Assembly (NCBI GenBank): GCA_016214955.1
Contig: JACRMN010000009.1
Coordinates: 1-47,702 of the forward strand
Source of the DNA: Deltaproteobacteria bacterium
GTDB taxonomy: Bacteria; Myxococcota; Myxococcia; Myxococcales; Anaeromyxobacteraceae
Direction: 5' to 3'
Length of the DNA: 47,702 nucleotides
Shown: in pieces, positions 24,903 through 33,260 of the stretch
Numbering within the stretch: the stretch's first letter is position 1
Layout: every line of letters begins with the position of its first letter
Made by a program: the position numbers and the translations under genes
Notes under the pieces: model-generated
The model's database searches: none
Told to the model about the DNA's origin: nothing
The model's input: only the letters and a program-made list of their open reading frames with translations

Positions 24903-25316
24903 ATGGCGCGTGTGCTGATCGTGGACGACACCGAGATCCTCCGCCGGGCGATGGAGCTCGTCATCCGGAGGATGGGCCACACACCGGTCTCGGCGTCGAG
25001 CCCTCGCAAGGCCCTCGAGCTGGCGCTGCGCGACCCGCCTGAGCTGGCGCTCATCGACCTGCTGATGCCGGAGATGGACGGCGCCGAGCTGTTCCGGCGG
25101 CTGCGCGCCGGGCTGGGCGAGCGCTGCCCGGCGGTGATCTTCGTCTCGGCGACGCCGCGCGAGGACGTGGCCCGCCGCGTGGGCGCCGTCGGAAGGCCTG
25201 CCGGCTACGTGACCAAGCCCTTCCACGTGGACGACCTCACCCAGCTCGTCGCCGACGCGCTGGCGAAGCGCGAGTCGGGCGCACTGGCCCTGGCCCTCGC
25301 CACCGCGAGCGTCTGA
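24903..25316 (+). CDS. Receiver-only response regulator (CheY-like)
   Basis: 137 residues. The receiver domain has the acidic pair at LIVDDTE, the phosphoacceptor Asp in LIDLLMPEMDG, Ser/Ala of VSATPRE and the conserved Lys in VTKPFHVDDL. There is no output domain, only a short Ala/Leu-rich tail. A ribosome-binding site (AAGGAGA) is present. The partner kinase is not adjacent; the 194-bp region upstream has three GGCAAGG repeats close to the start (between 24867 and 24893) but no clear operator. It converges with the asparaginase-domain gene. Confidence 0.88.
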   Translation: MARVLIVDDTEILRRAMELVIRRMGHTPVSASSPRKALELALRDPPELALIDLLMPEMDGAELFRRLRAGLGERCPAVIFVSATPREDVARRVGAVGRPAGYVTKPFHVDDLTQLVADALAKRESGALALALATASV

Positions 25317-25333
25317 CGGCCGGGCGCCCCGGG

Positions 25334-25828
25334 CTAGGGCATCTCCTCGAAGATCCCGCTGGCGCGGTTCTTCCGCACCCGGTCGCCGGGGAAGACGCGG
25401 CCGTTCATCGCCACCCAGACGCCGGGCGGGAGCGCCTGCGCGAAGGAGAGGGCGCTCCCCAGGTTGAAGAGGCCGTCGGAGCTGCCGAAGGCGTAGGGGA
25501 TCATCGCGCCGGTGAGGACGATGGTCTTGGCCAGCCGGGCGGCCACCAGGGCCCGGGCGGTCTCGGCCATGGTGTCGGTGCCGTGGGTGACCAGCACCCG
25601 CGCCTCGGGGCAGGCGCGGCAGCGCTCGACGACGCGGTCTCTGTCGGCCTCGGTCATGTCGAGGCTGTCGATCATCATCAGCTTCTCCACCGAGACCTCC
25701 ACCAGGCAGCGGCCGCGGCGCAGCATCTCGGGCAGGTGGGTCTCGCGGAAGAAGAGGCGCCCGGTCAGCTCGTCGTACTCCTTGTCGAAGGTGCCGCCGG
25801 TCACCAGCGCGCGGATGGATGGGCTCAC
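25334..25828 (-). CDS. Stand-alone asparaginase N-terminal domain protein
   Basis: 164 residues from a GTG with GGGAGAG upstream. It contains both asparaginase threonine motifs: LVTGGTFDKEYDELTG near the start and LVTHGTDTMAETA in the middle, plus TIVLTGAMIP and MNGRVF. Full-length L-asparaginases are about 320-350 residues; this protein ends where the C-terminal domain would begin, with a natural stop and no trace of the rest downstream. Similar one-domain proteins exist in other bacteria, so it is probably a genuine short family rather than a fragment. Whether it hydrolyses asparagine is uncertain. Confidence 0.8.
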   Translation of the reverse strand: MSPSIRALVTGGTFDKEYDELTGRLFFRETHLPEMLRRGRCLVEVSVEKLMMIDSLDMTEADRDRVVERCRACPEARVLVTHGTDTMAETARALVAARLAKTIVLTGAMIPYAFGSSDGLFNLGSALSFAQALPPGVWVAMNGRVFPGDRVRKNRASGIFEEMP

Positions 25829-25860
25829 GATGCTCTCCCGGTTGGACCGCCCGGCCCGCG

Positions 25861-26952
25861 TCAGGCCAGGCGCGGGGCCTTGAAGAGCCAGCCGGGGGGC
25901 GGCGGCCGCTGGCCGCGCTGGATGCCGGTGACCACCTCGTAGACCCGGCGGGTGTGCTCCCCGATGCCGCCGGAGCCGACCTTGAGCTCCTTGCCGTCCT
26001 CGAAGACGTAGGCGCCCACCGCCGAGACCACCGCCGCGGTCCCGAAGCCGCCGGCCTCGGTGATGGCGCCGCTCCTCACGCCCGAGAGGAACGACTCGAG
26101 CTCGATCCGCTCCTGCACCACCTCCACGCCCAGCGCCGCCTTGCCCAGCTCGATCACCGACTCGGAGGTGATGGAGCGCAGGATGGAGTCGGTGAAGGTC
26201 GGGATGACCAGCTTCCCCTCCCGGGTGACGTGGAAGTGGTTCATGGCGCCGGCCTCCTCGATGTAGCGGTCGGAGGCGTCCACGTAGAGCACCTGCGAGG
26301 CGCCCAGCTTGTGGGCCACCTCGCCGGCCATGAGGGAGGCGGCGTAGTTGCCGCCGGTCTTCATGGCGCCGGTGCCGCCGGGGGCGGCGCGGTGGAAGCG
26401 CCTGGTGATGAGCAGCTTCACAGGCTCCTTGAAGCCGGCCGGGTAGTAGGGGCCGCTGGGCGAGAGGAAGCAGCAGAAGAGGTAGCTCCGGGAGGGCTTC
26501 ACGCCCAGCGAGTCCTGGGTGGCGATCATGAAGGGGCGGATGTAGAGCGACGCCCCCTCCTGCTCCGGGAACCAGAGCCGCTCGACGTCGAGCAGCGCCA
26601 GGATGGCCTCGACCTGGTCGGCCACCGGCACCGGCGGCATGCAGATTCCCTCGGCCGATCGGTTGAGCCGCTGCGCGTTCCTGTCGATGCGGAAGGCGTG
26701 GATCTCGCCGTCCTGGTGGAGGAAGGCCTTGGCACCCTCGAAGATCTCCTGGCTGTAGTGGAGCACCACGGCGCCGGGGGCCAGCGAGAAGGGGCCGTAG
26801 GGGACGATGCGCGGGTCGCGCCAGGCGCCGTCCTCGTAGTCCATGAGGAACATGTGGTCGGTGCGCAGCTGCCCGAAGGAGAGCGGCCCCTGGGGCCGGA
26901 ACGGGTCGGTGCGCCGCGCGGCGCGGGGCTTCAGGTCGTACCGGATCTTCAT
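25861..26952 (-). CDS. ilvE: Branched-chain amino acid aminotransferase IlvE, type II
   Basis: 363 residues of class IV PLP fold. The start MKIRYDLKP, the ALHYSQEIFEGAKAF-like VVLHYSQEIFEGAKAF, and RIDRNAQRLNRSAE are typical of the long (type II) BCAT, with SLYIRPFMIATQ and the PLP lysine in MKTGGNYAASL. The C-terminal EAGGFGTAAVVSAVG motif binds the cofactor phosphate. It transfers amino groups between glutamate and the 2-oxo acids of Val, Leu and Ile, serving both synthesis and breakdown. It lies 32 bp downstream-to-upstream of the mini-asparaginase gene in the same direction, so cotranscription is likely. Confidence 0.94.
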   Translation of the reverse strand: MKIRYDLKPRAARRTDPFRPQGPLSFGQLRTDHMFLMDYEDGAWRDPRIVPYGPFSLAPGAVVLHYSQEIFEGAKAFLHQDGEIHAFRIDRNAQRLNRSAEGICMPPVPVADQVEAILALLDVERLWFPEQEGASLYIRPFMIATQDSLGVKPSRSYLFCCFLSPSGPYYPAGFKEPVKLLITRRFHRAAPGGTGAMKTGGNYAASLMAGEVAHKLGASQVLYVDASDRYIEEAGAMNHFHVTREGKLVIPTFTDSILRSITSESVIELGKAALGVEVVQERIELESFLSGVRSGAITEAGGFGTAAVVSAVGAYVFEDGKELKVGSGGIGEHTRRVYEVVTGIQRGQRPPPPGWLFKAPRLA

Positions 26953-27094
26953 GTCGGAGGCTCCAGAGCTTGGCCCTCCATTCTAGCCGCATCGGCGCGC
27001 CGCGGCAGCGGTGGCGCCACGCCCCGGCCCCGCGCCCGGAAATATGCTGCGCACGGCCCCCCGGTCCGCTAGCGTCGCCGGCGAGGAGGAGACC

Positions 27095-27568
27095 ATGCCC
27101 ACGACCATGCGGGACCGCGCGCGCGCCTTCCTGGAGCTGAACCGCATCGCCCTGGTGGGGGTGTCGCGCGATCCCAGGGACTTCTCCCGGGTGGTCCTGC
27201 GCGAGCTCCTGCAGCGGGGCCTCGACCCGGTGCCGGTGAACCCCACGCTGGCCGAGGCGGAGGGGCGCCGCTGCTGGGCGCGGATCGGCGAGATCGCGCC
27301 GCCGGTGAAGGGGGCGCTCCTGCTCACGCCGCCGGCGCAGAGCGCCGAGGTGGTGCGCGCGTGCCTCGAGGCCGGGGTGCGCGAGCTCTGGCTCCACCGC
27401 GGCGCCGGCGCCGGCGCGGCCACGCCCGAGGCGCTGCGGGTGGCCCGGGAGGCCGGCGTCGAGCCGGTCACCGACCTCTGCCCGTTCATGGCGCTCGAGG
27501 GGGCCGGCTGGCTGCACCGCGCGCACGCCCTCTTCCGCGGCGCGGGCCGCATGCCAGGCCACCCGTAG
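27095..27568 (+). CDS. CoA-binding (Rossmann) domain protein, YccU-like
   Basis: 157 residues, with GAGGAGGAG just before the ATG. The fold is a single CoA-binding domain: RIALVGVSRDPRDFSR, then VPVNPTLAEAEGRRCW and a WLHRGAGAGA segment, VTDLCPFM near the end. Family proteins bind CoA or a similar nucleotide without a known reaction; the fold is shared with succinyl-CoA synthetase alpha. Its gene diverges from ilvE and precedes the carbamate kinase operon by 129 bp. Function unknown. Confidence 0.82.
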   Translation: MPTTMRDRARAFLELNRIALVGVSRDPRDFSRVVLRELLQRGLDPVPVNPTLAEAEGRRCWARIGEIAPPVKGALLLTPPAQSAEVVRACLEAGVRELWLHRGAGAGAATPEALRVAREAGVEPVTDLCPFMALEGAGWLHRAHALFRGAGRMPGHP

Positions 27569-27697
27569 GGCGGCGCCGCACCCGGGCCGCGGCGCGGGGG
27601 CGCGGGAATAATGACGCTGCGACAGCCTGGGTGCGGCGGGCCGGGGCGCGACCCCCTGGCGCAGTGCGCACTCCGGGCGCGGGCGTAGCGTCGAGAC

Positions 27698-28630
27698 ATG
27701 CGTGCGGTGGCGGCCCTGGGTGGCAACGCGTTCGCGGCCCGCGGGTCGGCCCTCACCATGGAGGGGCAGTTCCGCTATGCGCGGGACGCCCTGCGCCAGC
27801 TCGGCCCGCTCTTCGAGCCCGGGGTGGACTTGCTGCTCACCCACGGCAACGGCCCTCAGGTCGGCCACGAGCTGGTGCGGGTGGAGCGGGCCCAGGGCGA
27901 GGCCTACACGCTGCCGCTCGACGTCTGCGTGGCCGAGACCCAGGGCGAGCTGGGCTACGTGCTCTGCCGCACGCTGCGCGACCTCTTCGAAGGCGACCGG
28001 CGCGCCCGCCCGGTGGCCTCGCTGGTGACGCAGGTGGAGGTCGATCCCGGCGACCCGGCCTTCGCGGCGCCGACCAAGCCGGTGGGGCCGGTGCTCGACG
28101 AGGCCCAGGCCGCCGCGCTCCAGGCGCGGGGCGTGGTGGTGCGGGAGGACGCCGGCCGCGGCCTGCGCCGGGTGGTGCCCTCGCCCGAGCCGCTGCGGGT
28201 GGTGGAGACCGACGTCATCCGCGCCCTCCTGGGGCTGGGGGTGGCGGTGGTGGCCGCCGGAGGTGGCGGGGTGCCGGTGGCGCGGGTGGGCGGCGCGCTG
28301 CAGGGCGTGGAGGCCGTGGTGGACAAGGACCTCACCGCCGCGCTGCTCGCCGACGCCCTCCAGGCCGACCTGCTGCTGATCCTCACCGACGTGCCCTGCG
28401 CCTGCACCGACTACCGCACCCCGCGGGAGCAGCCGCTCGGGCCGATCACCGCGGGCAGGGCCCGAGAACTGCTGCGCCAGGGACACTTCGCGCCCGGCAG
28501 CATGGCCCCCAAGGTCGAGGCCTGCGCCCGCTTCGCCGCCCGCCCGGGCCGGCGCGCCGCCATCTGCGATCTGCCCCACCTGGCCGGGGCGCTGCGGGGC
28601 GAGGCCGGGACCGTCATCACCGCCAGCTAG
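27698..28630 (+). CDS. arcC: Carbamate kinase ArcC
   Basis: 310 residues. Diagnostic motifs are ALGGNAFAARGS, LLLTHGNGPQVGHEL, VVAAGGGGVPVARV, VVDKDLTAALLA and LILTDVP, then GSMAPKVEAC near the C-terminus. The enzyme converts carbamoyl phosphate plus ADP to ATP, carbamate and hence CO2 and ammonia (or the reverse). No arginine deiminase or ornithine carbamoyltransferase is adjacent, so this is not a standard arc operon. The next gene begins 10 bp downstream. Its placement beside an ornithine aminotransferase supports a role in arginine or carbamoyl-phosphate metabolism. Confidence 0.92.
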   Translation: MRAVAALGGNAFAARGSALTMEGQFRYARDALRQLGPLFEPGVDLLLTHGNGPQVGHELVRVERAQGEAYTLPLDVCVAETQGELGYVLCRTLRDLFEGDRRARPVASLVTQVEVDPGDPAFAAPTKPVGPVLDEAQAAALQARGVVVREDAGRGLRRVVPSPEPLRVVETDVIRALLGLGVAVVAAGGGGVPVARVGGALQGVEAVVDKDLTAALLADALQADLLLILTDVPCACTDYRTPREQPLGPITAGRARELLRQGHFAPGSMAPKVEACARFAARPGRRAAICDLPHLAGALRGEAGTVITAS

Positions 28631-28639
28631 GGGGTCGCC

Positions 28640-29971
28640 ATGCCGTTCCGCTGCGTCATCCTGGGGGCCGCCGGGCGCGACTTCCACGATTTCCAGACCT
28701 TCTTCCGCGACCACCCCGAGTTCGAGGTGGTGGCCTTCACCGCCGCCCAGATCCCCTTCATCGACAAGCGCGCCTTCCCCCGCGAGCTGGCCGGGCCGCG
28801 CTACGCCGCCGACGTGCCCATCTACCTGGAGTCGGAGCTGCCGCGCCTGGTCCGCGATCGGGCGGTGGACTTCGTGTTCCTGTCCTACAGCGACCTCTCC
28901 CACGCGGAGGTGATGCACAAGGCCTCTCTGGTCCAGTCCACCGGCGCCGGCTTCGCGCTCCTCGGGCCGGCCCAGACCCAGCTGCGCAGCAGCCGTCCGG
29001 TGATCTCGGTGACCGCGGTGCGCACCGGCGCCGGCAAGAGCCCGCTCACCCAGGCCATCGCCCGCCACCTCACCGGGCGCGGGGTGCGGGTGGCGGCGCT
29101 GCGCCACCCCATGCCCTACGGCGACCTGCGACGCCAGGCGGTGCAGCGCTTCGCCCACGAGGCGGACCTGGCCGCGGCCGAGTGCACCATCGAGGAGCGG
29201 GAGGAGTACGAGCCTTACGTGGAGGCCGGGCTGGTCATCTTCGCCGGCGTGGACTACCGCGCGGTGCTGGCGGCGGCCGAGCGCGAGGCCGACGTGGTGC
29301 TCTGGGACGGCGGGAACAACGACTACCCGTTCATCCGGCCCGACCTCTCGCTGGTGGTGGCCGACGCGCTCCGGCCCGGGCACGAGGCCAGCTACTACCC
29401 CGGCGAGACCAACGTCCGCATGGCCGACGTGCTGGTGATCAACAAGGTGGGCCAGGCGCCGCCCGGCGCCGTGGAGGCCGTGCGCCGCAGCCTCGGGCTC
29501 CTCGCGCCCCAGGCGCTGCTGGTGGAGGCCGACCTGGCCATCGAGGTGGAGCAACCCGGGGCGCTCCGGGGCAAGCGGGTGCTGGCGGTGGAGGACGGCC
29601 CCACCGTCACCCACGGCGGCATGGCCTTCGGCGCCGCGACGGTGGCGGCCCGGACCCACGGGGCGGAGGCGGTGGACCCGCGTCCCTTCGCGGTGGGAAC
29701 CATCGCCGAGGCATACGCCCGCTACCCGCACATGGGCGCGGTGCTGCCGGCGCTCGGCTACTCGGAGGCGCAGCGGCAGGAGCTCCGCGAGACCATCGCC
29801 CGGGCCGGCGTGGACCTGGTGCTCGACGGCAGCCCGGCGCGGCTCGACCGCTTCCTCTCGCTGGCGGTGCCGGTGGTGCGGGTGCGCTACCGCTTCGAGC
29901 AGCGCTCCGGCCCGCCCATCCTCGGCAGGGTGGACGAGCTCCTCGCTTCTCGCCAGCGGAGGACGCCATGA
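28640..29971 (+). CDS. COG2403 GTPase-like protein (cyclic 2,3-diphosphoglycerate synthetase family)
   Basis: 443 residues. It begins FRCVILGAAGRDFHDFQTFF and continues with a P-loop (SVTAVRTGAGKSPLTQAI, about residues 125-145), and an Asn/Lys-x-Asp-like element MADVLVINKVG. The overall order matches COG2403, the family that includes cyclic 2,3-diphosphoglycerate synthetase of methanogens. That archaeal product is not expected here, so the bacterial function is probably different. It sits between arcC (10 bp upstream) and the ornithine aminotransferase gene (4-bp overlap downstream), which points to a carbamoyl-phosphate or arginine-related ATP- or GTP-dependent reaction. Confidence 0.75.
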   Translation: MPFRCVILGAAGRDFHDFQTFFRDHPEFEVVAFTAAQIPFIDKRAFPRELAGPRYAADVPIYLESELPRLVRDRAVDFVFLSYSDLSHAEVMHKASLVQSTGAGFALLGPAQTQLRSSRPVISVTAVRTGAGKSPLTQAIARHLTGRGVRVAALRHPMPYGDLRRQAVQRFAHEADLAAAECTIEEREEYEPYVEAGLVIFAGVDYRAVLAAAEREADVVLWDGGNNDYPFIRPDLSLVVADALRPGHEASYYPGETNVRMADVLVINKVGQAPPGAVEAVRRSLGLLAPQALLVEADLAIEVEQPGALRGKRVLAVEDGPTVTHGGMAFGAATVAARTHGAEAVDPRPFAVGTIAEAYARYPHMGAVLPALGYSEAQRQELRETIARAGVDLVLDGSPARLDRFLSLAVPVVRVRYRFEQRSGPPILGRVDELLASRQRRTP

Positions 29972-31185
29972 CCGGCCCGCGCAGCAGCGCCGAGCACATC
30001 CTCCTGGCCGAGCGCTTCTGCGCCCGCAACTACTTGCCGCTGCCGGTGGTGCTGGCGCGGGGGGAGGGCTGCTTCGTCTGGGACGTCGAGGGCAACCGCT
30101 ACCTCGACGGCCTCTCCGGCTACTCGGCGCTCAACCAGGGCCACCGGCACCCGCGCATCGTGGCGGCGCTGGTGGAGCAGGCCGGGCGGCTCACGCTCAC
30201 CTCGCGCGCCTTCCACAACGACCGCATGGGGCCGTTCCTCTCCCGGCTCTGCGCCCTCGCCGGCTTCCCGCTGGCCCTTCCCATGAACACCGGCGTGGAG
30301 GCGGTGGAGACCGCGGTGAAGGCCATGCGCCGCTGGGGCTACGAGCAGAAGGGCATCCCCGCCGGCAGGGCCGAGCTGGTGGTGGTCACCGGCAACTTCC
30401 ACGGGCGCACGCTCCTGGCCATCAGCCTCTCCGACGACCCCTCCTCCTACGCCGGCTACGAGCCCCAGGTGCCGGGCATCGTCCGCGTCCCCTTCGGAGA
30501 CGCGGCGGCGCTGGCCGCGGCGGTGGGGCCCCACACCGCCGGCGTGCTGCTGGAGCCGGTGCAGGGCGAGGCCGGGGTGGTGATCCCACCCGACGACTAC
30601 CTGCCCCGGGTCCGGGAGATCTGCACCGCGCGGCGGGTGGCGCTGTGCCTCGACGAGGTGCAGACCGGCCTGGGCCGCACCGGGAGGATGTTCGCCTGGG
30701 AGCACTGGGACACCCGGCCCGACCTCGTCTGCCTGGGCAAGGCGCTCTCCGGCGGCGTCTACCCCATCTCGGCGGTCTGCGGCACCGAGGAGCTGCTCGG
30801 GGTCTTCACGCCTGGCACCCACGGCTCCACCTATGGCGGCAACCCGCTGGCGGCGGCGGTGGGGATGGCGGCGCTCGACGTGCTGGTGGAGGAGGAGCTG
30901 CCGCAGAAGGCGGCGCGGCTCGGTCGGGTGGCGCTGCGCCGCCTCCACGCCGAGCTGGACGGGGCGCCGCCGGTGAAGGAGGTGCGCGGGCTGGGGCTGA
31001 TGCTCGCGGTGGAGTACCACCGGCCCGTGGCCCACCGGCTGGTGGAGCGGCTGGCTCGCGAGGCGGCGGTGCTCTGCAAGGACACCCGCGGCACCACCAT
31101 CCGCTTCCTGCCGCCGCTGGTCACGCCGGAGGAGGAGCTCCTCCAGGCGCTCGACAGGATGCTGCCCATCCTGGCCCTGGGCTGA
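29968..31185 (+). CDS. rocD: Ornithine aminotransferase RocD (class III)
   Basis: 405 residues; the ATG overlaps the previous stop by 4 bp. Motifs of ornithine-oxo-acid transaminase are YLDGLSGYSALNQGHRHPRI, LPMNTGVEAVETAVKAMRRW, VTGNFHGRTLLAIS, CLDEVQTGLGRTGRMFAWEH and the PLP lysine in LGKALSGGVYPISAV, followed by THGSTYGGNPLA. The HGSTYGGNP and NTGVEAVE forms fit RocD better than acetylornithine aminotransferase ArgD. It converts ornithine and 2-oxoglutarate to glutamate semialdehyde and glutamate. A strong stem-loop follows. Confidence 0.88.
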   Translation: MTGPRSSAEHILLAERFCARNYLPLPVVLARGEGCFVWDVEGNRYLDGLSGYSALNQGHRHPRIVAALVEQAGRLTLTSRAFHNDRMGPFLSRLCALAGFPLALPMNTGVEAVETAVKAMRRWGYEQKGIPAGRAELVVVTGNFHGRTLLAISLSDDPSSYAGYEPQVPGIVRVPFGDAAALAAAVGPHTAGVLLEPVQGEAGVVIPPDDYLPRVREICTARRVALCLDEVQTGLGRTGRMFAWEHWDTRPDLVCLGKALSGGVYPISAVCGTEELLGVFTPGTHGSTYGGNPLAAAVGMAALDVLVEEELPQKAARLGRVALRRLHAELDGAPPVKEVRGLGLMLAVEYHRPVAHRLVERLAREAAVLCKDTRGTTIRFLPPLVTPEEELLQALDRMLPILALG

Positions 31186-31193
31186 GGACGAGA

Positions 31194-31222
31194 GGGCCCG
31201 GCGGCGCCTGGCCGCCGGGCCC
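31194..31222. terminator. Strong stem-loop between convergent genes
   Basis: A perfect 12-bp stem, GGGCCCGGCGGC with its complement, closes the 5-nt loop GCCTG. It begins 8 bp after the rocD stop and ends 21 bp before the OmpA stop on the other strand, so it may terminate both. No T-run follows. Confidence 0.7.
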
Positions 31223-31243
31223 TGGTGCTCCGGGCCGGCTCGA

Positions 31244-32080
31244 CTACTGCGCGATCATGAACTCGACGCGCCGGTTGGCGTCGCGGCCCTTCTCGGTCTT
31301 GTTGTCGGCGATGGGCTTCGTCTCACCGTAGCCCTTGGCGTCCAGCCTGCCGGCCTCGACGCCCTTGCCCACCAGGTAGGCCTTCACAGCCTGGGCCCGG
31401 GCCTCGGAGAGCTTCAGGTTCTTGGCGGTGCCGCCCCGGTTGTCGGTGTGGCCCTCGATGACCACCTTCTTCACCTCGGGGTGGTTCTTCAGCACCGCAG
31501 CCGCCTCGTCGAGCAGCGAGTTGGACTCGGCCTTGATGGAGGCCCTGGCGGTGTCGAAGTACACCTTGTCCTTGAGCTCGAGCTTGGTGCCGGTGACGAC
31601 CACGCGGGCCGGCGGCGGAGGCGGCGGGGGCGGCGGCGGGGCCTGGATGTTGTAGCCGGCGGCCGAAAGGGCGCTGTCGGGGGCGCCGGGGGCGCGAGCC
31701 AGCGCGCGGATGGTGGTGTTCTTCGCGACGGAGAGGGGGCCGGTGTACACGGGCGAGGCGGCGGTGGGCTCGCTGCCGTCGGTGGTGTAGTGGATGGTCG
31801 CGCCCGGCGTCGTCGAGGAGAGCGCCACCGACTGCGTGGCCGGGTAGCTGCCCGGGGCGGGAGAGAAGGTGGGGGCGGCGGCCGGCGCGACGGGGGCGGG
31901 CGCGGGAGCCGGGGCCGGGGCGGCCACGGGCGCGGGCGGTGCGCCCGAGCAGTTCGGGATCGGGAAGCACGGGTTCGGACACGGCATGCACATCGGCTGC
32001 GAGGGCCAGGGCCCGGGCTTGGTCGTGGTGGCACAGGCCGCGAGGCCTGCCGTGGCGGCGGCGATGAGGATTCTACGCAT
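31244..32080 (-). CDS. Lipoprotein with chitobiase/beta-hexosaminidase C-terminal-type domain and OmpA domain
   Basis: 278 residues, GGGGGA 6 nt before the ATG. The N-terminus MRRILIAAATAGLAAC gives a lipobox (GLAAC). A Cys-rich segment (MCMPCPNPCFPIPNC) and Ala/Pro linker follow. Residues 70-145 form a domain resembling CHB_HEX_C: PTFSPAPGSYPATQSVALSS, ATIHYTTDGSEPT and TTIRALA. After a ten-proline run, the OmpA C-terminal domain begins at VYFDTARASIKAESNSLL and has the peptidoglycan-binding GHTDNRGGTAKNLKLSEARA and DANRRVEF. It should tether the outer membrane to peptidoglycan. The carbohydrate-binding-like insert is unusual. Confidence 0.88.
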   Translation of the reverse strand: MRRILIAAATAGLAACATTTKPGPWPSQPMCMPCPNPCFPIPNCSGAPPAPVAAPAPAPAPAPVAPAAAPTFSPAPGSYPATQSVALSSTTPGATIHYTTDGSEPTAASPVYTGPLSVAKNTTIRALARAPGAPDSALSAAGYNIQAPPPPPPPPPPARVVVTGTKLELKDKVYFDTARASIKAESNSLLDEAAAVLKNHPEVKKVVIEGHTDNRGGTAKNLKLSEARAQAVKAYLVGKGVEAGRLDAKGYGETKPIADNKTEKGRDANRRVEFMIAQ

Positions 32081-32423
32081 GGGATTCCCCCGAGGTTGGT
32101 GGAGCGGGCCGAGGGCCCGCGCGCGTGAAGGAGCCATCACTATGGGCACGCCCACGCGAGGAATGACGCACAAACTCGATGACCCGCTTGGGGCTGGCGC
32201 CAGATGCGTGGTGGAGTGATTCACCTTCCGTGGACCGCCGATCGGGGCTGGCGGTCGTCTCTGCCAATCCGAGGCCGTGCACCACCCGCCGCGGGCGCCC
32301 GGGCGGGCGCCGGTGCGCCGCCAACATCGACCGGACTGCGAGGCCCTGCGCGCACCTCCGGTGAGGGGCCATGCGGGCGGCCGGTCGCTGGTGAGAAGAT
32401 AACGGATCTCCCCGGGAGGTCGA
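32081..32423. other. 343-bp divergent intergenic region
   Basis: Between the OmpA lipoprotein (reverse) and the SDR (forward). No gene was seen. A short stem-loop, GCGGGCC-GAG-GGCCCGC (32104-32120), lies 24 bp ahead of the lipoprotein start and would sit in its leader RNA. No convincing promoter hexamers were found. Confidence 0.4.
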
Positions 32424-33251
32424 ATGAGACGGCTCGAAGGCAAGGTGGCGCTGGTCACCGGCGCGTCGTCGGGCATCGGGGCGGCCCTGGCGCGGGAGCT
32501 CTCGCGGCGCGGCGCGACGCTCGTCCTGCTGGCCCGGCGCGCCGACCGGATCGCTGCGCTCGGCGAGGAGCTGGGCGCGGCCCAGGGGCGCGCCATGGCC
32601 ATCCCGGCCGACGTGGCGCGCGACGGCGACCTGCCGCGGGCGGTGGCCGCGGCGCTGGAGCGCTTCGGGCGGCTCGACGTGGTGGTGGCCAACGCCGGAT
32701 TCGGCGTGGCGGGCCCTTTCGCCCGGCTCACCCTCGACGACTACCGCCGGCAGATGGAGACCAACGTCTTCGGCGTGCTCCGCACCGCCCAGGCCGCGCT
32801 GCCGGCGCTCCGGGCCTCGCGCGGAACGCTGGTGCTCATAGGCTCGGTGTCGGGCCACGTCTCGGCCCCCGGAAGCTCGCCCTACTCCATGAGCAAGTTC
32901 GCGGTGCGGGCGCTGGCCGAGGCGCTACGGGCCGAGCTCTGGCCGGAGGGCGTGGCCACGGTCCTGGTGAGCCCGGGCTTCGTGGAGAGCGAGATCCGCC
33001 GGGTGGACAACCAGGGGCGGCTGCGCGAGGGGGCGCGCGACGCCGTCCCCGCCTGGCTGCGGCTGCCTGCCGACGCCGCCGCCCGGCGCATCGCCCGGGC
33101 CATCCTGCGCCGCGACCGCGAGGTGGTCGTCACCCTGCACGGGAAGCTGCTCGTGCTGCTGGCGCGGCTCTGTCCGGGCCTGCTGGCCTGGGTGGGCCGG
33201 CGGGTGGCCGCCCGGCCGCCGCGCCCCCGGGAGGGGGCGCCGCGGAGCTGA
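32424..33251 (+). CDS. Short-chain dehydrogenase/reductase
   Basis: 275 residues. The cofactor motif is VALVTGASSGIGAALAREL (TGxxxGIG), NAG appears in VVVANAGFG, and the active-site Ser and Tyr-x-x-x-Lys are in LIGSVSGH and SPYSMSKFAVRAL. The position after strand two (LARRADR) favours NADP(H). The C-terminus has a hydrophobic patch (KLLVLLARLCPGLLAWVG), suggesting membrane association, as in some lipid- or steroid-acting SDRs. Substrate cannot be deduced. It converges with the hybrid kinase gene. Confidence 0.87.
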   Translation: MRRLEGKVALVTGASSGIGAALARELSRRGATLVLLARRADRIAALGEELGAAQGRAMAIPADVARDGDLPRAVAAALERFGRLDVVVANAGFGVAGPFARLTLDDYRRQMETNVFGVLRTAQAALPALRASRGTLVLIGSVSGHVSAPGSSPYSMSKFAVRALAEALRAELWPEGVATVLVSPGFVESEIRRVDNQGRLREGARDAVPAWLRLPADAAARRIARAILRRDREVVVTLHGKLLVLLARLCPGLLAWVGRRVAARPPRPREGAPRS

Positions 33252-33260
33252 GCCGCTCAC

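Noticed and set aside
25334-29731. A reverse-strand open frame of 4.4 kb without stops
   Set aside because: Only its last 164 codons look like protein (the asparaginase domain). The rest is Arg/Gly/His-rich and antisense to the well-supported arcC and COG2403 genes; long stop-free antisense frames are expected at this G+C.
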